DNA of 62,554 nt from assembly GCA_012515235.1 (NCBI GenBank), contig JAAYYU010000190.1:1-62554 (forward strand), given 5' to 3'. Position numbers and translations under genes: made by a program. The stretch comes from Candidatus Anammoximicrobium sp. (GTDB taxonomy: Bacteria; Planctomycetota; Planctomycetia; Pirellulales; Pirellulaceae). The notes beneath the pieces were generated by a model. It was not told the origin of the DNA. It was given only the letters and a program-made list of their open reading frames with translations, and searched no databases. Shown piece after piece: positions 44,409-52,705 of this stretch (positions are counted from its first letter, which is position 1; every line of letters begins with the position of its first letter).

Positions 44409-46115
44409 ATGATTTCAACAGCGCGTGATCGAGGTTGGGGAAGGCCGTGGGCTGGCACAACTGGGGCCGGTCGTGTCCAACGCTCCGCAGGCCGCCGGAC
44501 CGCTCTGCTCACGAGCCTCGGCGGCTTGCTGATCGGCTTGTTGATCGGCTGGCCCGCAGCGTGCCTTGGCGTCGATGCCGACGTGCTGTTGCGGGGCGGC
44601 ACGCTGTTCGACGGGACGGGCACCGACGGCGCGGTGGGCGACGTCGCGCTGTGCGGCGACAAGATTGTCGCGGTGGGCAGGTTTCCCGTCGGCCGCGCGG
44701 GCCGGGTCATCGACTGCACGGGCTTGGCGGTCACGCCAGGCTTTATCGACCTGCACACGCACAGCGATCGGAGCCTGACCAAGCCGGCGCTCCGCGCGAA
44801 TTTGAACTACCTGACCCAGGGCTGCAGCACCGTTGTGACCGGCAACTGCGGCCTGGGTCCCTCCGATGTCGGCAAGTACCTCGAACAATTGGAACGCGAC
44901 GGGATCGGCTCGAATGTCATCCACCTGGCAGGCTACGGTCCGATTCGCCAGGCCGCCATGAGCAACGCCGCTCGGCGCCCTACGGCGGACGAGTTGAAAC
45001 GGCTGAAGGAGCAAACCGAACGCGCCATGCAGGCGGGCGCTTGGGGCCTGTCGACCGGCCTGTATTACAGCTGGAACGCCGCTGCCGACGTCGACGAACT
45101 TGTGGAAGTGGCCCGCGTGGTCGCCGCTCACGGCGGCCTGTACGCCAGTCACATCCGCAGCGAGGGGGACGGGCTGATCGAATCGGTCCGTGAGGCCATC
45201 GAGATCGGGCGCCGCGCGGGCTTGCCGGTCCACGTCTCGCACTTCAAGGCCAGTCTCAAACCGAACTGGGGCAAGCTGCGGGAGGCAGCGGCGGTGATCG
45301 AAGAAGCTCGGCGTGCTGGACAGCAGGTCACCGCGGATCAATATCCTTACATCGCTTCCTCCACGAGTTTCGAGCCGTCGGTGGTGCCGCTGGGGGCCAT
45401 TCCGGGCGGACGCAAGGATCTGCGCCAGCGCATGTCGGCCGATCCCGCGCTGGACCGCCAGGTCCGCGAACTGCTTCGCCAACGGTTGGCCAACACCCAG
45501 GACGTCCTGCTGTGCTCCGGCAACAAGAGCGCGTGGAACTGCCGCTACGTCTCGGAAATCGCGTCCACGGAGAAGCTCGATCCGGTCGACGTGGTCTTGG
45601 AGATCTACTGCGCCGGCGGCGGGACCGTGGTCAACTTTGCCATGTGCGAAGAGGACGTTCGCTACGGAATGAAGCTTCCCTGGGTGGCGACCGCGTCGGA
45701 CGGCTGGGCAGCGGGTCCCAGCAAAGCGCCCGTGTTCCATCCGCGGCTGTTCGGCACCTTTCCGCGGAAGATCGGCCGCTATGCGATCGAAGAGCAAGTG
45801 CTTCCGTTGGCCCAGGCGATTCGCAGCTGTACCGGACTGCCCGCCGACATCCTGCGACTGGCCGACCGCGGCTACCTGCGCGCAAACGCCGCTGCCGACG
45901 TGCTGGCGTTTGATCCGCAGACGTTCCGCGATCGGTCGACCTTTGAACAGCCGGGCGTCTACGCTACCGGAGTGCGATACCTGTTCGTGAACGGCAAAGC
46001 GGCGATCGAGGGCGGGACGCCAACCCAGGCGCTCAGCGGGCGCGTGCTTCGGCGCGAGGCACCAGCGGCAGCAGGATGTGCGAAGGACGCTCGGCGTCGT
46101 GATAGATCGTATTGA
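44409..46115 (+). CDS. D-aminoacylase / N-acyl-D-amino-acid deacylase family amidohydrolase
   Basis: 568 residues from ATG at 44409, with GGAG 8 nt upstream; GTG 44388 is an alternative. An N-terminal hydrophobic segment (about 33-50, LGGLLIGLLIGWPAACLG) suggests export. Family motifs: GFIDLHTHSDRSL (metal-binding, about 108-120), GNCGLGPS, YASHIRSEGD, HVSHFKAS with the bridging-residue Lys/His, and TADQYPY; near the end NAAADVLAFDP is typical. The family removes acyl groups from N-acyl-D-amino acids with zinc. The last 28 codons overlap the 3' end of the convergent CocE-type gene by 83 bp. Confidence 0.9.
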   Translation: MISTARDRGWGRPWAGTTGAGRVQRSAGRRTALLTSLGGLLIGLLIGWPAACLGVDADVLLRGGTLFDGTGTDGAVGDVALCGDKIVAVGRFPVGRAGRVIDCTGLAVTPGFIDLHTHSDRSLTKPALRANLNYLTQGCSTVVTGNCGLGPSDVGKYLEQLERDGIGSNVIHLAGYGPIRQAAMSNAARRPTADELKRLKEQTERAMQAGAWGLSTGLYYSWNAAADVDELVEVARVVAAHGGLYASHIRSEGDGLIESVREAIEIGRRAGLPVHVSHFKASLKPNWGKLREAAAVIEEARRAGQQVTADQYPYIASSTSFEPSVVPLGAIPGGRKDLRQRMSADPALDRQVRELLRQRLANTQDVLLCSGNKSAWNCRYVSEIASTEKLDPVDVVLEIYCAGGGTVVNFAMCEEDVRYGMKLPWVATASDGWAAGPSKAPVFHPRLFGTFPRKIGRYAIEEQVLPLAQAIRSCTGLPADILRLADRGYLRANAAADVLAFDPQTFRDRSTFEQPGVYATGVRYLFVNGKAAIEGGTPTQALSGRVLRREAPAAAGCAKDARRRDRSY

Positions 46116-47943
46116 CGGCCGTGATCATCCGGCGGTAATCGTTGGCCGGCTCGCCCGTGTTGGGGTTCACGTCGAACCGCGGGAAATTGCTGCTGGAAAC
46201 GTCCACTCGGATGCGGTGCCCCTTCTTGAACACGTTGCAGCACGGGTCGAGCTTGATGTGAAACGGATAGACCTCGCCCGGCGTCATCAGCTTCTCTTGC
46301 TGGTCCGAGTCACGGTAGCGTGCGCGAATGATGCCGTCCCCCATGATCAGGTCGAACCCGGCGGGGAAATCGGGACTGGACGGATAGACGTCGATCAGCT
46401 TGGCGGTGAAGTCGGTGTCTACGGCTGACGAGGAAGCCCAGAGCTTGACATGGATCGGGCCGATGATCTCCGTGTCCTCCGCCAGCGGCGGCGTCGTAAA
46501 GACCACCACGTCGTTGCGTGCGGACAGCGGCAGCGGCACCGGCCAAGCCCAAGTGTGTTCGCCACCCCATTGGTTCCAGGCCCCGTCCGTCATGATCTTA
46601 CGAGCGCAGCAGGTACAGCCGCCGATGGTGGGCACGGGGTTTCGGGGATCGAATTGGAAGGCCGTCGAGGCTTTCTTTTCGGCGGCCGGTTCGGGGCTCA
46701 GGCCGCCTCCGGCGTGCAGGTAGTAGTTCGTCGGTTTGGCGCGGGGCAGGGGATAATCCGCTTCGTCCCGCCAGTAGCCGCCGTGGTACAGGAGACCGGC
46801 TTCGGTCTTGTGCCCGTCGCCGGTTCCCATGACGAACATCCGCACGGGAGTCCGGAACGGCACGTTCTGGTGCAGATCGCCGCCGCCGTTCTTCAGCCAG
46901 CGGTCGAACCAGGCGCGGCGCATCGCCGACATGTCCACGACGGCGTCCGGGCCGAAATCGACCTGGCCGTGCGAGCGGCCCTGCATGTGGTGAATCCACG
47001 GCCCCATGATCAGATGCACCGGTCCCTGGATCGTCTTCCGGAGCGCCAGCCACGTTTCGGTCGTGCCGCTGCTGAACAAGTCGTACCAGCCGCCGATCAT
47101 GAACACCGGCAGATCCTTGTGCTCGCCGGCATACTGGATGATATTGCTGAACCGCCAGAACTCGTCGTTTCGGCGATGTTCCAGCATGTCGATCAACATG
47201 TCCTCGTATTCGGAGGCGATGCGCAGAGGCGTCAGGCCGCGGCGCAGCGGCAGGTTCAGCAGGTAGTGCCGGCGGTCCTTGGACTGTTGCTCCAAGGCGG
47301 CGCGCATCGCCGGGTCGCGGGCTTGACGGCTGCCTTCGGCGGCGTTGTCAAAGATCCAGTCCCAGACCCTCAGTCGGAAGGCGCCGCCGTAGATCGTCGC
47401 GCCGATTCCGTGATTGATCGAGGGATCCGCCGGCGTGATCGTCGTCAGGTGGGGCGGCCGCGTCATGGCCGCCAGGTGCTGCGTCGCGCCGACGTACGAG
47501 CAGCCCATCATTCCGATCTTGCCGTCCGACCAGGGTTGTTCTGCAATCCACTCGATGGCATCGTAGCCGTCCTGCCGGTCGTCGCTCATCCAGTGCCAGA
47601 TCCCTTCTGATCCGCCGCGTCCCCGCGTGTCCTGCCGGACCACGATGTAGCCGAACGGCACGTAGTGTTTCGGATGGCATTCGGCGATGGTGGCAACTTT
47701 GCCATAGGGCGTGCGGCTGAGAACCACCGGGAACCGCCCCTCGACCGCGGCCCCGTTCCGGGCGGGCAAGTAGATGTCCGTGGCCAGCTTGACCCCGTCG
47801 CGCATCGGGACCATCACGTTCTGGCGGGCGAGAACCTCGTACCCGGACTCCCGGCCGTCCGCGGGGCGGACCCCCGGCACGAAAGCCGCCGCGACGACGC
47901 CCAGACACACCACAATCTTCCCCAGGTCAATTCGTCTTAACAT
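46033..47943 (-). CDS. CocE/NonD-family hydrolase (X-Pro dipeptidyl-peptidase-like)
   Basis: 636 residues from ATG at 47943, preceded by AGGAAGGAGG. Signal peptide about residues 8-30 (IVVCLGVVAAAFVPGVRPAD). The hydrolase core has VMVPMRDGVKLATDIYLPA, RGRGGSEGIW, and the nucleophile motif GMMGCSYVGATQHLAA (Ser about 148); Asp and His follow later (MIGGWYD, MGPWIHH). The C-terminal PepX_C beta domain (about 400-630) ends with LKLDP-like HIKLDPCCNVFKKGHRIRVD. It hydrolyses esters or amides outside the cytoplasm; the substrate is unknown. Its 3' end overlaps the convergent D-aminoacylase gene. Confidence 0.92.
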   Translation of the reverse strand: MLRRIDLGKIVVCLGVVAAAFVPGVRPADGRESGYEVLARQNVMVPMRDGVKLATDIYLPARNGAAVEGRFPVVLSRTPYGKVATIAECHPKHYVPFGYIVVRQDTRGRGGSEGIWHWMSDDRQDGYDAIEWIAEQPWSDGKIGMMGCSYVGATQHLAAMTRPPHLTTITPADPSINHGIGATIYGGAFRLRVWDWIFDNAAEGSRQARDPAMRAALEQQSKDRRHYLLNLPLRRGLTPLRIASEYEDMLIDMLEHRRNDEFWRFSNIIQYAGEHKDLPVFMIGGWYDLFSSGTTETWLALRKTIQGPVHLIMGPWIHHMQGRSHGQVDFGPDAVVDMSAMRRAWFDRWLKNGGGDLHQNVPFRTPVRMFVMGTGDGHKTEAGLLYHGGYWRDEADYPLPRAKPTNYYLHAGGGLSPEPAAEKKASTAFQFDPRNPVPTIGGCTCCARKIMTDGAWNQWGGEHTWAWPVPLPLSARNDVVVFTTPPLAEDTEIIGPIHVKLWASSSAVDTDFTAKLIDVYPSSPDFPAGFDLIMGDGIIRARYRDSDQQEKLMTPGEVYPFHIKLDPCCNVFKKGHRIRVDVSSSNFPRFDVNPNTGEPANDYRRMITAVNTIYHDAERPSHILLPLVPRAEARAR

Positions 47944-48177
47944 GACGGACCCTCCTTCCTGAACACCGCCGCGGATCGAGGCCAACGGCCCGCCGCCAAC
48001 CCCAGCGCCGAGCATCGGGTCGGGCCTTGTCGGCCGAGGGCCAGTATACCACAGTCGAAGCCATGCACACACCATCCGGGAGATGTCCGAGCACGCTCCG
48101 ACTCGGTACGCCCGTGCCTTTGCGAAACTTGCCGCACGCCGTCGGACGCCAAGGATTGAGTTTCGTTCTCTGCACGT

Positions 48178-48597
48178 CTACGCAAACGGGTTGACGACGG
48201 TAACGGTATCGTACGTCGTGCCGTCATCGAGATCCTCGCTGTAGAGCGTGTTCACGCCGGCGTCGGCGCAGGCCGCCAAAAGCAGGCTGTCCCAGTGCGA
48301 AAGGCTGTAGCGCGAACTCAGGTCCAGCGCGGGGCGGAGGAGCGAGCGGGACGGCATGACGCAGGGGAAGGTGGCTTCCAGCCGGTCTACGTGTTCGCGA
48401 GTCGAAGTCCGATCGATCCGACCCTCATTCTCCCAACGTCGCAAGCAACTCAAGAACTCCACAGCCACCTGCCACAGAAGCGCGGTTTCAGATTCTTCCT
48501 CGGCGAGGCGTTCCAACAACTCGGTGGCCTTGGCTTGCTTCGCTGGTTCATGTTCATCAACGAAGTAGACCAGCACGTTGGTGTCAATCGCGTTCAT
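48178..48597 (-). CDS. PIN-domain toxin (VapC-like)
   Basis: 139 residues. The PIN RNase fold is indicated by Asp at MNAIDTNVLVYF (residue 5), an acidic pair in the helix after AVEFLSCL (Glu about 47) and the late YSLSHWDSLLLAACADAG with Asp at about 102, then LYSEDLDDG. Such toxins cut tRNA or rRNA and are held off by the partner antitoxin. The ATG lies inside the 3' end of the antitoxin gene, overlapping it by 14 bp. Stand-alone PIN proteins also exist, but the paired antitoxin supports a toxin. Confidence 0.9.
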   Translation of the reverse strand: MNAIDTNVLVYFVDEHEPAKQAKATELLERLAEEESETALLWQVAVEFLSCLRRWENEGRIDRTSTREHVDRLEATFPCVMPSRSLLRPALDLSSRYSLSHWDSLLLAACADAGVNTLYSEDLDDGTTYDTVTVVNPFA

Positions 48598-48808
48598 GCA
48601 GTTCGTCCCTTGTGTAGCGGCGTCCGCCGGAATTGGCGGGGCGGTCGTGACAAAGCTGTTTCCACGCTTTCAGGCCGGTTTGGAATCTGGTACGCCACTC
48701 CTCCAACGGCGCGACCGCCACGCGCACGCGACTTTGGTCGGGCAAGTCGATGCGCTCATCAAGCTGCAAAACGCCGGCAACAATCGTCCCCGTGGTCTCG
48801 GTTTTCAT
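48584..48808 (-). CDS. Antitoxin partner of the PIN toxin
   Basis: 74 residues, beginning MKTETTGTIVAGVLQLDERI with a short beta-strand region as in VapB/AbrB-type antitoxins, followed by a helical, basic C-terminal part (RTRFQTGLKAWKQL) that should wrap the toxin. GGAGAGG lies just upstream of the ATG. It precedes and overlaps the toxin gene, the standard order. The family is not certain from sequence alone. Confidence 0.8.
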   Translation of the reverse strand: MKTETTGTIVAGVLQLDERIDLPDQSRVRVAVAPLEEWRTRFQTGLKAWKQLCHDRPANSGGRRYTRDELHERD

Positions 48809-48842
48809 GGTCCCCTCTCCCGATCAATGGATCACCAGCCTG

Positions 48843-48848
48843 ATTATA
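48843..48848 (-). promoter_or_regulatory. -10 box of the toxin-antitoxin operon
   Basis: Perfect TATAAT on the minus strand, placing the transcript start about 28 nt before the antitoxin ATG. No good -35 hexamer is seen 16-18 nt further up. The remainder of the gap to 49237 holds no gene that I can support. Confidence 0.5.
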
Positions 48849-49237
48849 GCAAGCAACCCCGAAGCGAGACACGCCTCATGTGTTTTTCGATCCGCGCCGA
48901 CCAACAGGCCGAGTTGATGCGGATACGCTTTCCGCTTCCTTCTACGGCTGCCGGCTTGTGGCCAGATCCTCCACTGTCTCCCATCGGACGGGCCGGACCG
49001 AAAAGTGACGACGCGGTACGAACCGCTTCATCCGGACGTGCCGTGGCATGGACGTGCGCGCCCCCCGTTTCGCGGAAATCGCCGGCGCCGCCGACGTGAT
49101 CTTCCGCGTGCCTGTCGGCACAGCCGTCACCGCACAAGTCGCGCCTTGCACGTCACCCCACGTGACGAGCAGCGAAAAAGCTGGCATACTTCAACTCCGA
49201 GCGACTACTTCCCTTTCGATCTAGCGAGCCTACTCTG

Positions 49238-49846
49238 ATGCCTCGAACCGTTACTTGGCTGCATCTGTCTGACCTGCACGCCTGCCGGCCGAAATCGGGC
49301 TGGGATGCGAAACGGGTGCTGGACGCGCTGCGTATCGACCTGCAGACAATGAACCGTAAGCACGACCTGCGGCCCGACCTGATCTTCTTCACGGGCGACG
49401 CCGCCTTCGGGCACATCAGCAATGAACGCGGCGAGGCCATCTCTGACCAGTTTCGCGAGGCGGACGATTTCCTCACGGCGGTCCGTGAGACTTTCGATCC
49501 AGCCGTACCGAAACGGAACCTGTTCCTCGTCCCTGGCAACCGGGACGTCAATCGCACCTTGATCACCAGCATGGACACGGACTGGCTCGCGAAACCGCAC
49601 ACGCGGGATGAGATGGAGCAAATGCTTCGGGACTCTCGGCCGGAGCGTGCCATGAATGGTCGCAAGGCAAGAACAACGGCTACAATTTCGTCCGCTTGGA
49701 CCTCAACACGGCCCGCGGCGACGCTTGGCTGCGTGAGTACGATTCGGCGGGGGGTGGTTGGCGACCGCGCGTCATCGCTGGAAAGACGGACGACCAGGGA
49801 CGGTGGCCGCTCGATCATCTGCATCGCTGGCTGGGGCCTATCATAG
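49238..49846 (+). CDS. N-terminal metallophosphoesterase fragment of the split NLR-like gene
   Basis: Residues 1 to about 135 are a calcineurin-like phosphoesterase: LHLSDLHA (Asp12, His14), FFTGDAAFG (Asp54) and LFLVPGNRDVNR (residues 97-106). In active enzymes the last motif is GNH[DE]; here the His is Arg102, which would be expected to damage catalysis. Beyond about 49645 this frame is spurious, because the true protein continues in another frame. ATG 49238 follows a 429-bp gap without a clear ribosome site. Confidence 0.75.
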   Translation: MPRTVTWLHLSDLHACRPKSGWDAKRVLDALRIDLQTMNRKHDLRPDLIFFTGDAAFGHISNERGEAISDQFREADDFLTAVRETFDPAVPKRNLFLVPGNRDVNRTLITSMDTDWLAKPHTRDEMEQMLRDSRPERAMNGRKARTTATISSAWTSTRPAATLGCVSTIRRGVVGDRASSLERRTTRDGGRSIICIAGWGLS

Positions 49847-50293
49847 CGAAAGACGACGCAGCGGACGCGGCGAAGAATGCCATCTCTGGCCCTTCCCCTG
49901 AGACGGCCCCGGTTGATTTGCCGGTCTCCGACGATCCGGCCGTCGATTACGAAGCGCGGTACCGGCGCGCCGTGCTCGATCGACTCGACTACGTCCACCT
50001 GTTCGGGATCGACGTGCCGCGCGAAACAACCGAGTATTCTTTGAGCGTGGCCTACGTGTCGCTGAATCTGGCGGACGAATTGGCCGAAGAGGACGAGGAA
50101 GGAGGAATCGCGCGCAGTCCGTGAGCCGGTCGGCGAGGACGATGAAGACCGCAGGGGCGAGGTTTCCAGCCGATTCGTCGAGACATCGCTGCCGGCCGAG
50201 GAGTTCTTCAACAAGCTGGGCGGTGACCAACGCCGCCTGCTGATCCGCGGCGCCGCGGGTTGCGGCAAGACGACGCTCCTTCGCTGGGCCGCG

Positions 50294-52246
50294 GTGCAGG
50301 CCGGTCGTGGAGCGGATCCAACGCAACCTCCGCGTAGGATGGATTTCCAATCCGTCCAAGAAGAATCGGGACGGATCGAGAATCCGTCCCGCGAAATTCC
50401 TCCCGAATGGCGGTCGCTGGTGCCGTTCATCATTCGGCTGCGGGATTACCCGGACGGCGAACTCCCGCGGCCGCAGGACTATCCGCTGAAGCTGGCGAAG
50501 GAACTGCCCGATGCCCCGCCTGGCTGGATGGACAGACTTCTGAAAAACGGCCGGGCCCTGCTGATGTTCGACGGAGTGGACGAGGTCCCGAGGGCACGGC
50601 GCGGGCAGGTTCTCGCGGAGATTCGTCAGCTTCTGAAGACCTACCCGGGCAATGCATTCGTCGTCACGACGCGTCCTGAGGCGGTCGAACGAGCGGAATT
50701 CCAGGAACTCGGCTTTCTTTCGGCCCGCGTCGAACCGCTCTCGCCGCAGGACCGCACCACGTTTATCGACCGCTGGCACGAGGCAATGGAAGTGCGGCTG
50801 CGGAAGCGGAACGAACCGCAGGATCTCCGTCCCGTGGCCCAACGATTGCAGGAGCGACTCGACGAGACACCGGCTATCGCTCGCCTGACCATCAGTCCAC
50901 TGCTGTGCGCCGCCGTGTGTGCCCTGCACCTGCGACGTGCCGAGAACCTGCCGGAAACTCCGGTCGACCTATGCGAGAAGCTGAGCGAGATGCTGCTGGA
51001 ACGTCGTGACAAGGAGCGGCCCGGCATGGGGCGGGAGCGGACCGAGGACGAGCAATACCTGCAACTCGACTACGCCAAACGCAAGGGCATCCTGTCCCGA
51101 TTGGCCCATCACATGGTGCTGGCCGGCACGTCGGCCGTGAACGAAACGGACGCCGACAGGCAGATCGCCGAGGGGCTGAAGAGCTACAACTTGGCCGACC
51201 TGCGCGCTGAACGGATCCGGCACGCGTTGATCGAACGCAGTGGTCTGCTACAGGAGTCGAGTGACCAGCGGATTGAGTTCCTGCACAACACGCTGAAAGA
51301 ATACCTGGCCTCCGAGCGGTTCGCCAACCGCGGCGAGTTCCAGATCATGGCCGACCATTGCCACGAGGAATCCTGGCAGCCCGTGATCCTGTTCGCCGTC
51401 GCCCTGCCACGCGAAGGGTCGGACTTCGCCACGAAACTCGTCCGTGCGGTCCTCGTAAGGACGCCTCTGAACGATCCGCCGAAAGGGCGCAAGAAGGCTG
51501 ATAAACAGCAGGCTGCGGCATTGCGGTCCAGCCAGTTCTTCTTCTTCCGCTGCTGTACCACGGCCTACCAGATCGACGACGAGCAGGTTCGAACGGCGTT
51601 CGAAAAGGTATCGAAACAACTGCTGCCCCCGCGCAGTCTGACCGACGCGGAAGCGCTGGCCGCGTGCGGCGATTCCGTCGTCCCGTACCTCGCGGCCAAC
51701 GAGAAATGGTCGGCTCAACAACGGGCTGCCTGTGTGCGGGCCCTCGGAATTATCGCAGGTCCGCGGGCCATTCGGCATCTCCGCGACTACGGCCGTAACG
51801 TGACAACTCCTGTGGCATCCGAGTTCGCACGAATCTTCAAGAACGCCCCCGAATTCTTCGTCGCGATTAGTTCCGCCCTGACGGGTGTGACGTCGCTCAA
51901 CCTCTACGGAAGCAAAGCTCGCGACGTAGCGGCGCTGGCCGCCCTGACCAGCCTGCGAGAACTCTACCTTTACTTCTCGCGTGTCAGCGACGTGTCGGCG
52001 CTGGCGAGCCTAACCAGCCTGGAATCGCTCCTCCTCCACAACACACCGGTGAGTGACGTGTCGGCGCTGGCAAGCCTGACGAGCCTGCAATCGCTCGACC
52101 TCGGAGGGACGCAGGTGAGCGACGTATCGGCGCTGGCGAGCCTGACCAGCCTGAGATTGCTCGACCTCAGCGGCACGCAGGTGAGTGACCCGTCGGCGCT
52201 AAGTTCGCTGACGAAGCAGAAGCGTCAGATCATCGGTGCGAAATGA
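50294..52246 (+). CDS. NACHT ATPase with C-terminal leucine-rich repeats (3' part of split gene)
   Basis: The frame really begins near 50100; GTG at 50294 is only the first start codon inside it, and Walker A (GAAGCGKTT, about 50250) lies before it. The 650 residues after it hold the Walker B-like ALLMFDGVDEVPRARR, sensor region FVVTTRPEAVE and the NACHT winged-helix part with YLQLDYAKRKGILSRLAHHM and IEFLHNTLKEYLASERF. From 51917 five 22-residue repeats of the form VSDVSALASLTSL...LDL..T form an LRR. Residues RMDFQSVQEESGRIENPSRE come from an inserted palindromic repeat. Confidence 0.8.
   Translation: MQAGRGADPTQPPRRMDFQSVQEESGRIENPSREIPPEWRSLVPFIIRLRDYPDGELPRPQDYPLKLAKELPDAPPGWMDRLLKNGRALLMFDGVDEVPRARRGQVLAEIRQLLKTYPGNAFVVTTRPEAVERAEFQELGFLSARVEPLSPQDRTTFIDRWHEAMEVRLRKRNEPQDLRPVAQRLQERLDETPAIARLTISPLLCAAVCALHLRRAENLPETPVDLCEKLSEMLLERRDKERPGMGRERTEDEQYLQLDYAKRKGILSRLAHHMVLAGTSAVNETDADRQIAEGLKSYNLADLRAERIRHALIERSGLLQESSDQRIEFLHNTLKEYLASERFANRGEFQIMADHCHEESWQPVILFAVALPREGSDFATKLVRAVLVRTPLNDPPKGRKKADKQQAAALRSSQFFFFRCCTTAYQIDDEQVRTAFEKVSKQLLPPRSLTDAEALAACGDSVVPYLAANEKWSAQQRAACVRALGIIAGPRAIRHLRDYGRNVTTPVASEFARIFKNAPEFFVAISSALTGVTSLNLYGSKARDVAALAALTSLRELYLYFSRVSDVSALASLTSLESLLLHNTPVSDVSALASLTSLQSLDLGGTQVSDVSALASLTSLRLLDLSGTQVSDPSALSSLTKQKRQIIGAK
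50337..50390. repeat. Palindromic repeat inserted in frame in the NACHT gene
   Basis: Left arm 50337-50357 (GGATGGATTTCCAATCCGTCC) less one base and right arm 50368-50390 are imperfect inverted repeats, about 17 of 21 positions. It adds the peptide MDFQSVQEESG...ENPSR in frame. Similar MDFQSV-encoding palindromes are widespread in planctomycete genomes, from my memory of such proteins. Confidence 0.7.
51917..52246 (+). repeat. Five 66-bp repeats encoding leucine-rich repeats
   Basis: Units start at 51917, 51983, 52049, 52115 and 52181, each encoding 22 residues with VSDVSALASLTSL. The high DNA similarity between units 2, 3 and 4 suggests recent expansion by slippage or gene conversion, as in sensor domains under changing selection. 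Confidence 0.85.
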
Positions 52247-52259
52247 AACCGTCCAGGAG

Positions 52260-52500
52260 GGCCACGGCGGGGCTTGCCCCCGTCGAGCCGTGTTCACAAC
52301 CAGCCCGCGATCCCAACCAAACCTCTCTTCATCACCACCTCGGCTCGTCTGGGTGTGATGATGTTCGCGTCCTCGTCGCGTGAACGGCGCGCGCCGGGAA
52401 GTCAAGGAACATCGCTCCACACCGGCGAGCGGCTTGGTGGCGTGGGCTTCGCGGCGTGGGTTTCTGGTGGTCAACATCGCTCGACGGAGGCAAGCCCCGC
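52260..52500. mobile_element. MITE-like element with about 43-bp terminal inverted repeats
   Basis: Left end GCCACGGCGGGGCTTGCCCC continuing to AACCAG (52260-52302); right end is its inverted partner, with GGCAAGCCCCGCCGTGGC at 52483-52500. The ends differ at about five positions. The interior of some 155 bp has no gene. The ends resemble the repeat family 2 units at 42.6 kb (GGCCAC...GCTTGCC...GAGCC.TGTTCA.AACCAG), so both belong to one family. It lies 14 bp after the NACHT-LRR stop and occupies most of the gap 52247-52705. Confidence 0.7.
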
Positions 52501-52705
52501 CGTGGCGTGGCCCAGTCACGGGCAGATTGCGGGAGTTGTTTCGGTCCCCCGTCTTGACGACCAGCCGTGCCTGCGGGCCGCTGCGCGGTGCGTGGAATTG
52601 AAGGCTGGCTTGGTGTGACGGCGCCGAACGGGTATTCTTAGAGCGGCGTGCGGCTAAGCTGGTCGTGCGAAAACCGTCAAGCGCCGATCAGATCGAGGAG
52701 TTACC

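Larger units (their letters stand above)
49238..52246 (+). pseudogene. Metallophosphoesterase-NACHT-LRR gene split by two frameshifts (bacterial NLR-like)
   Basis: Three frames join into one protein of about 1000 residues. Codons 49238 to about 49645 give a calcineurin-like phosphoesterase. The frame then shifts at about 49635-49655, since coherent protein continues as HEWSQGKNNGYNFVRLDLNT in another frame to about 50100. A second shift at about 50090-50110 restores the first frame (FVETSLPAEEFFNKLGGDQR, then Walker A RGAAGCGKTTLLRW at 50243-50284). The NACHT ATPase and five 22-residue leucine-rich repeats follow to 52246. NACHT proteins with effector and LRR-like sensor domains are related to animal NLRs, and several bacterial ones defend against phage. 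The shifts make it a pseudogene unless they are sequencing errors. Confidence 0.8.

Noticed and set aside
48849..49237. Further toxin or antitoxin gene between the PIN pair and the NLR-like gene
   Set aside because: Short frames on both strands have no family features and no ribosome sites.
51917..52246. Regular 66-bp repeats as a CRISPR array
   Set aside because: They are contiguous, in frame and encode leucine-rich repeats; there are no spacers and no cas genes.
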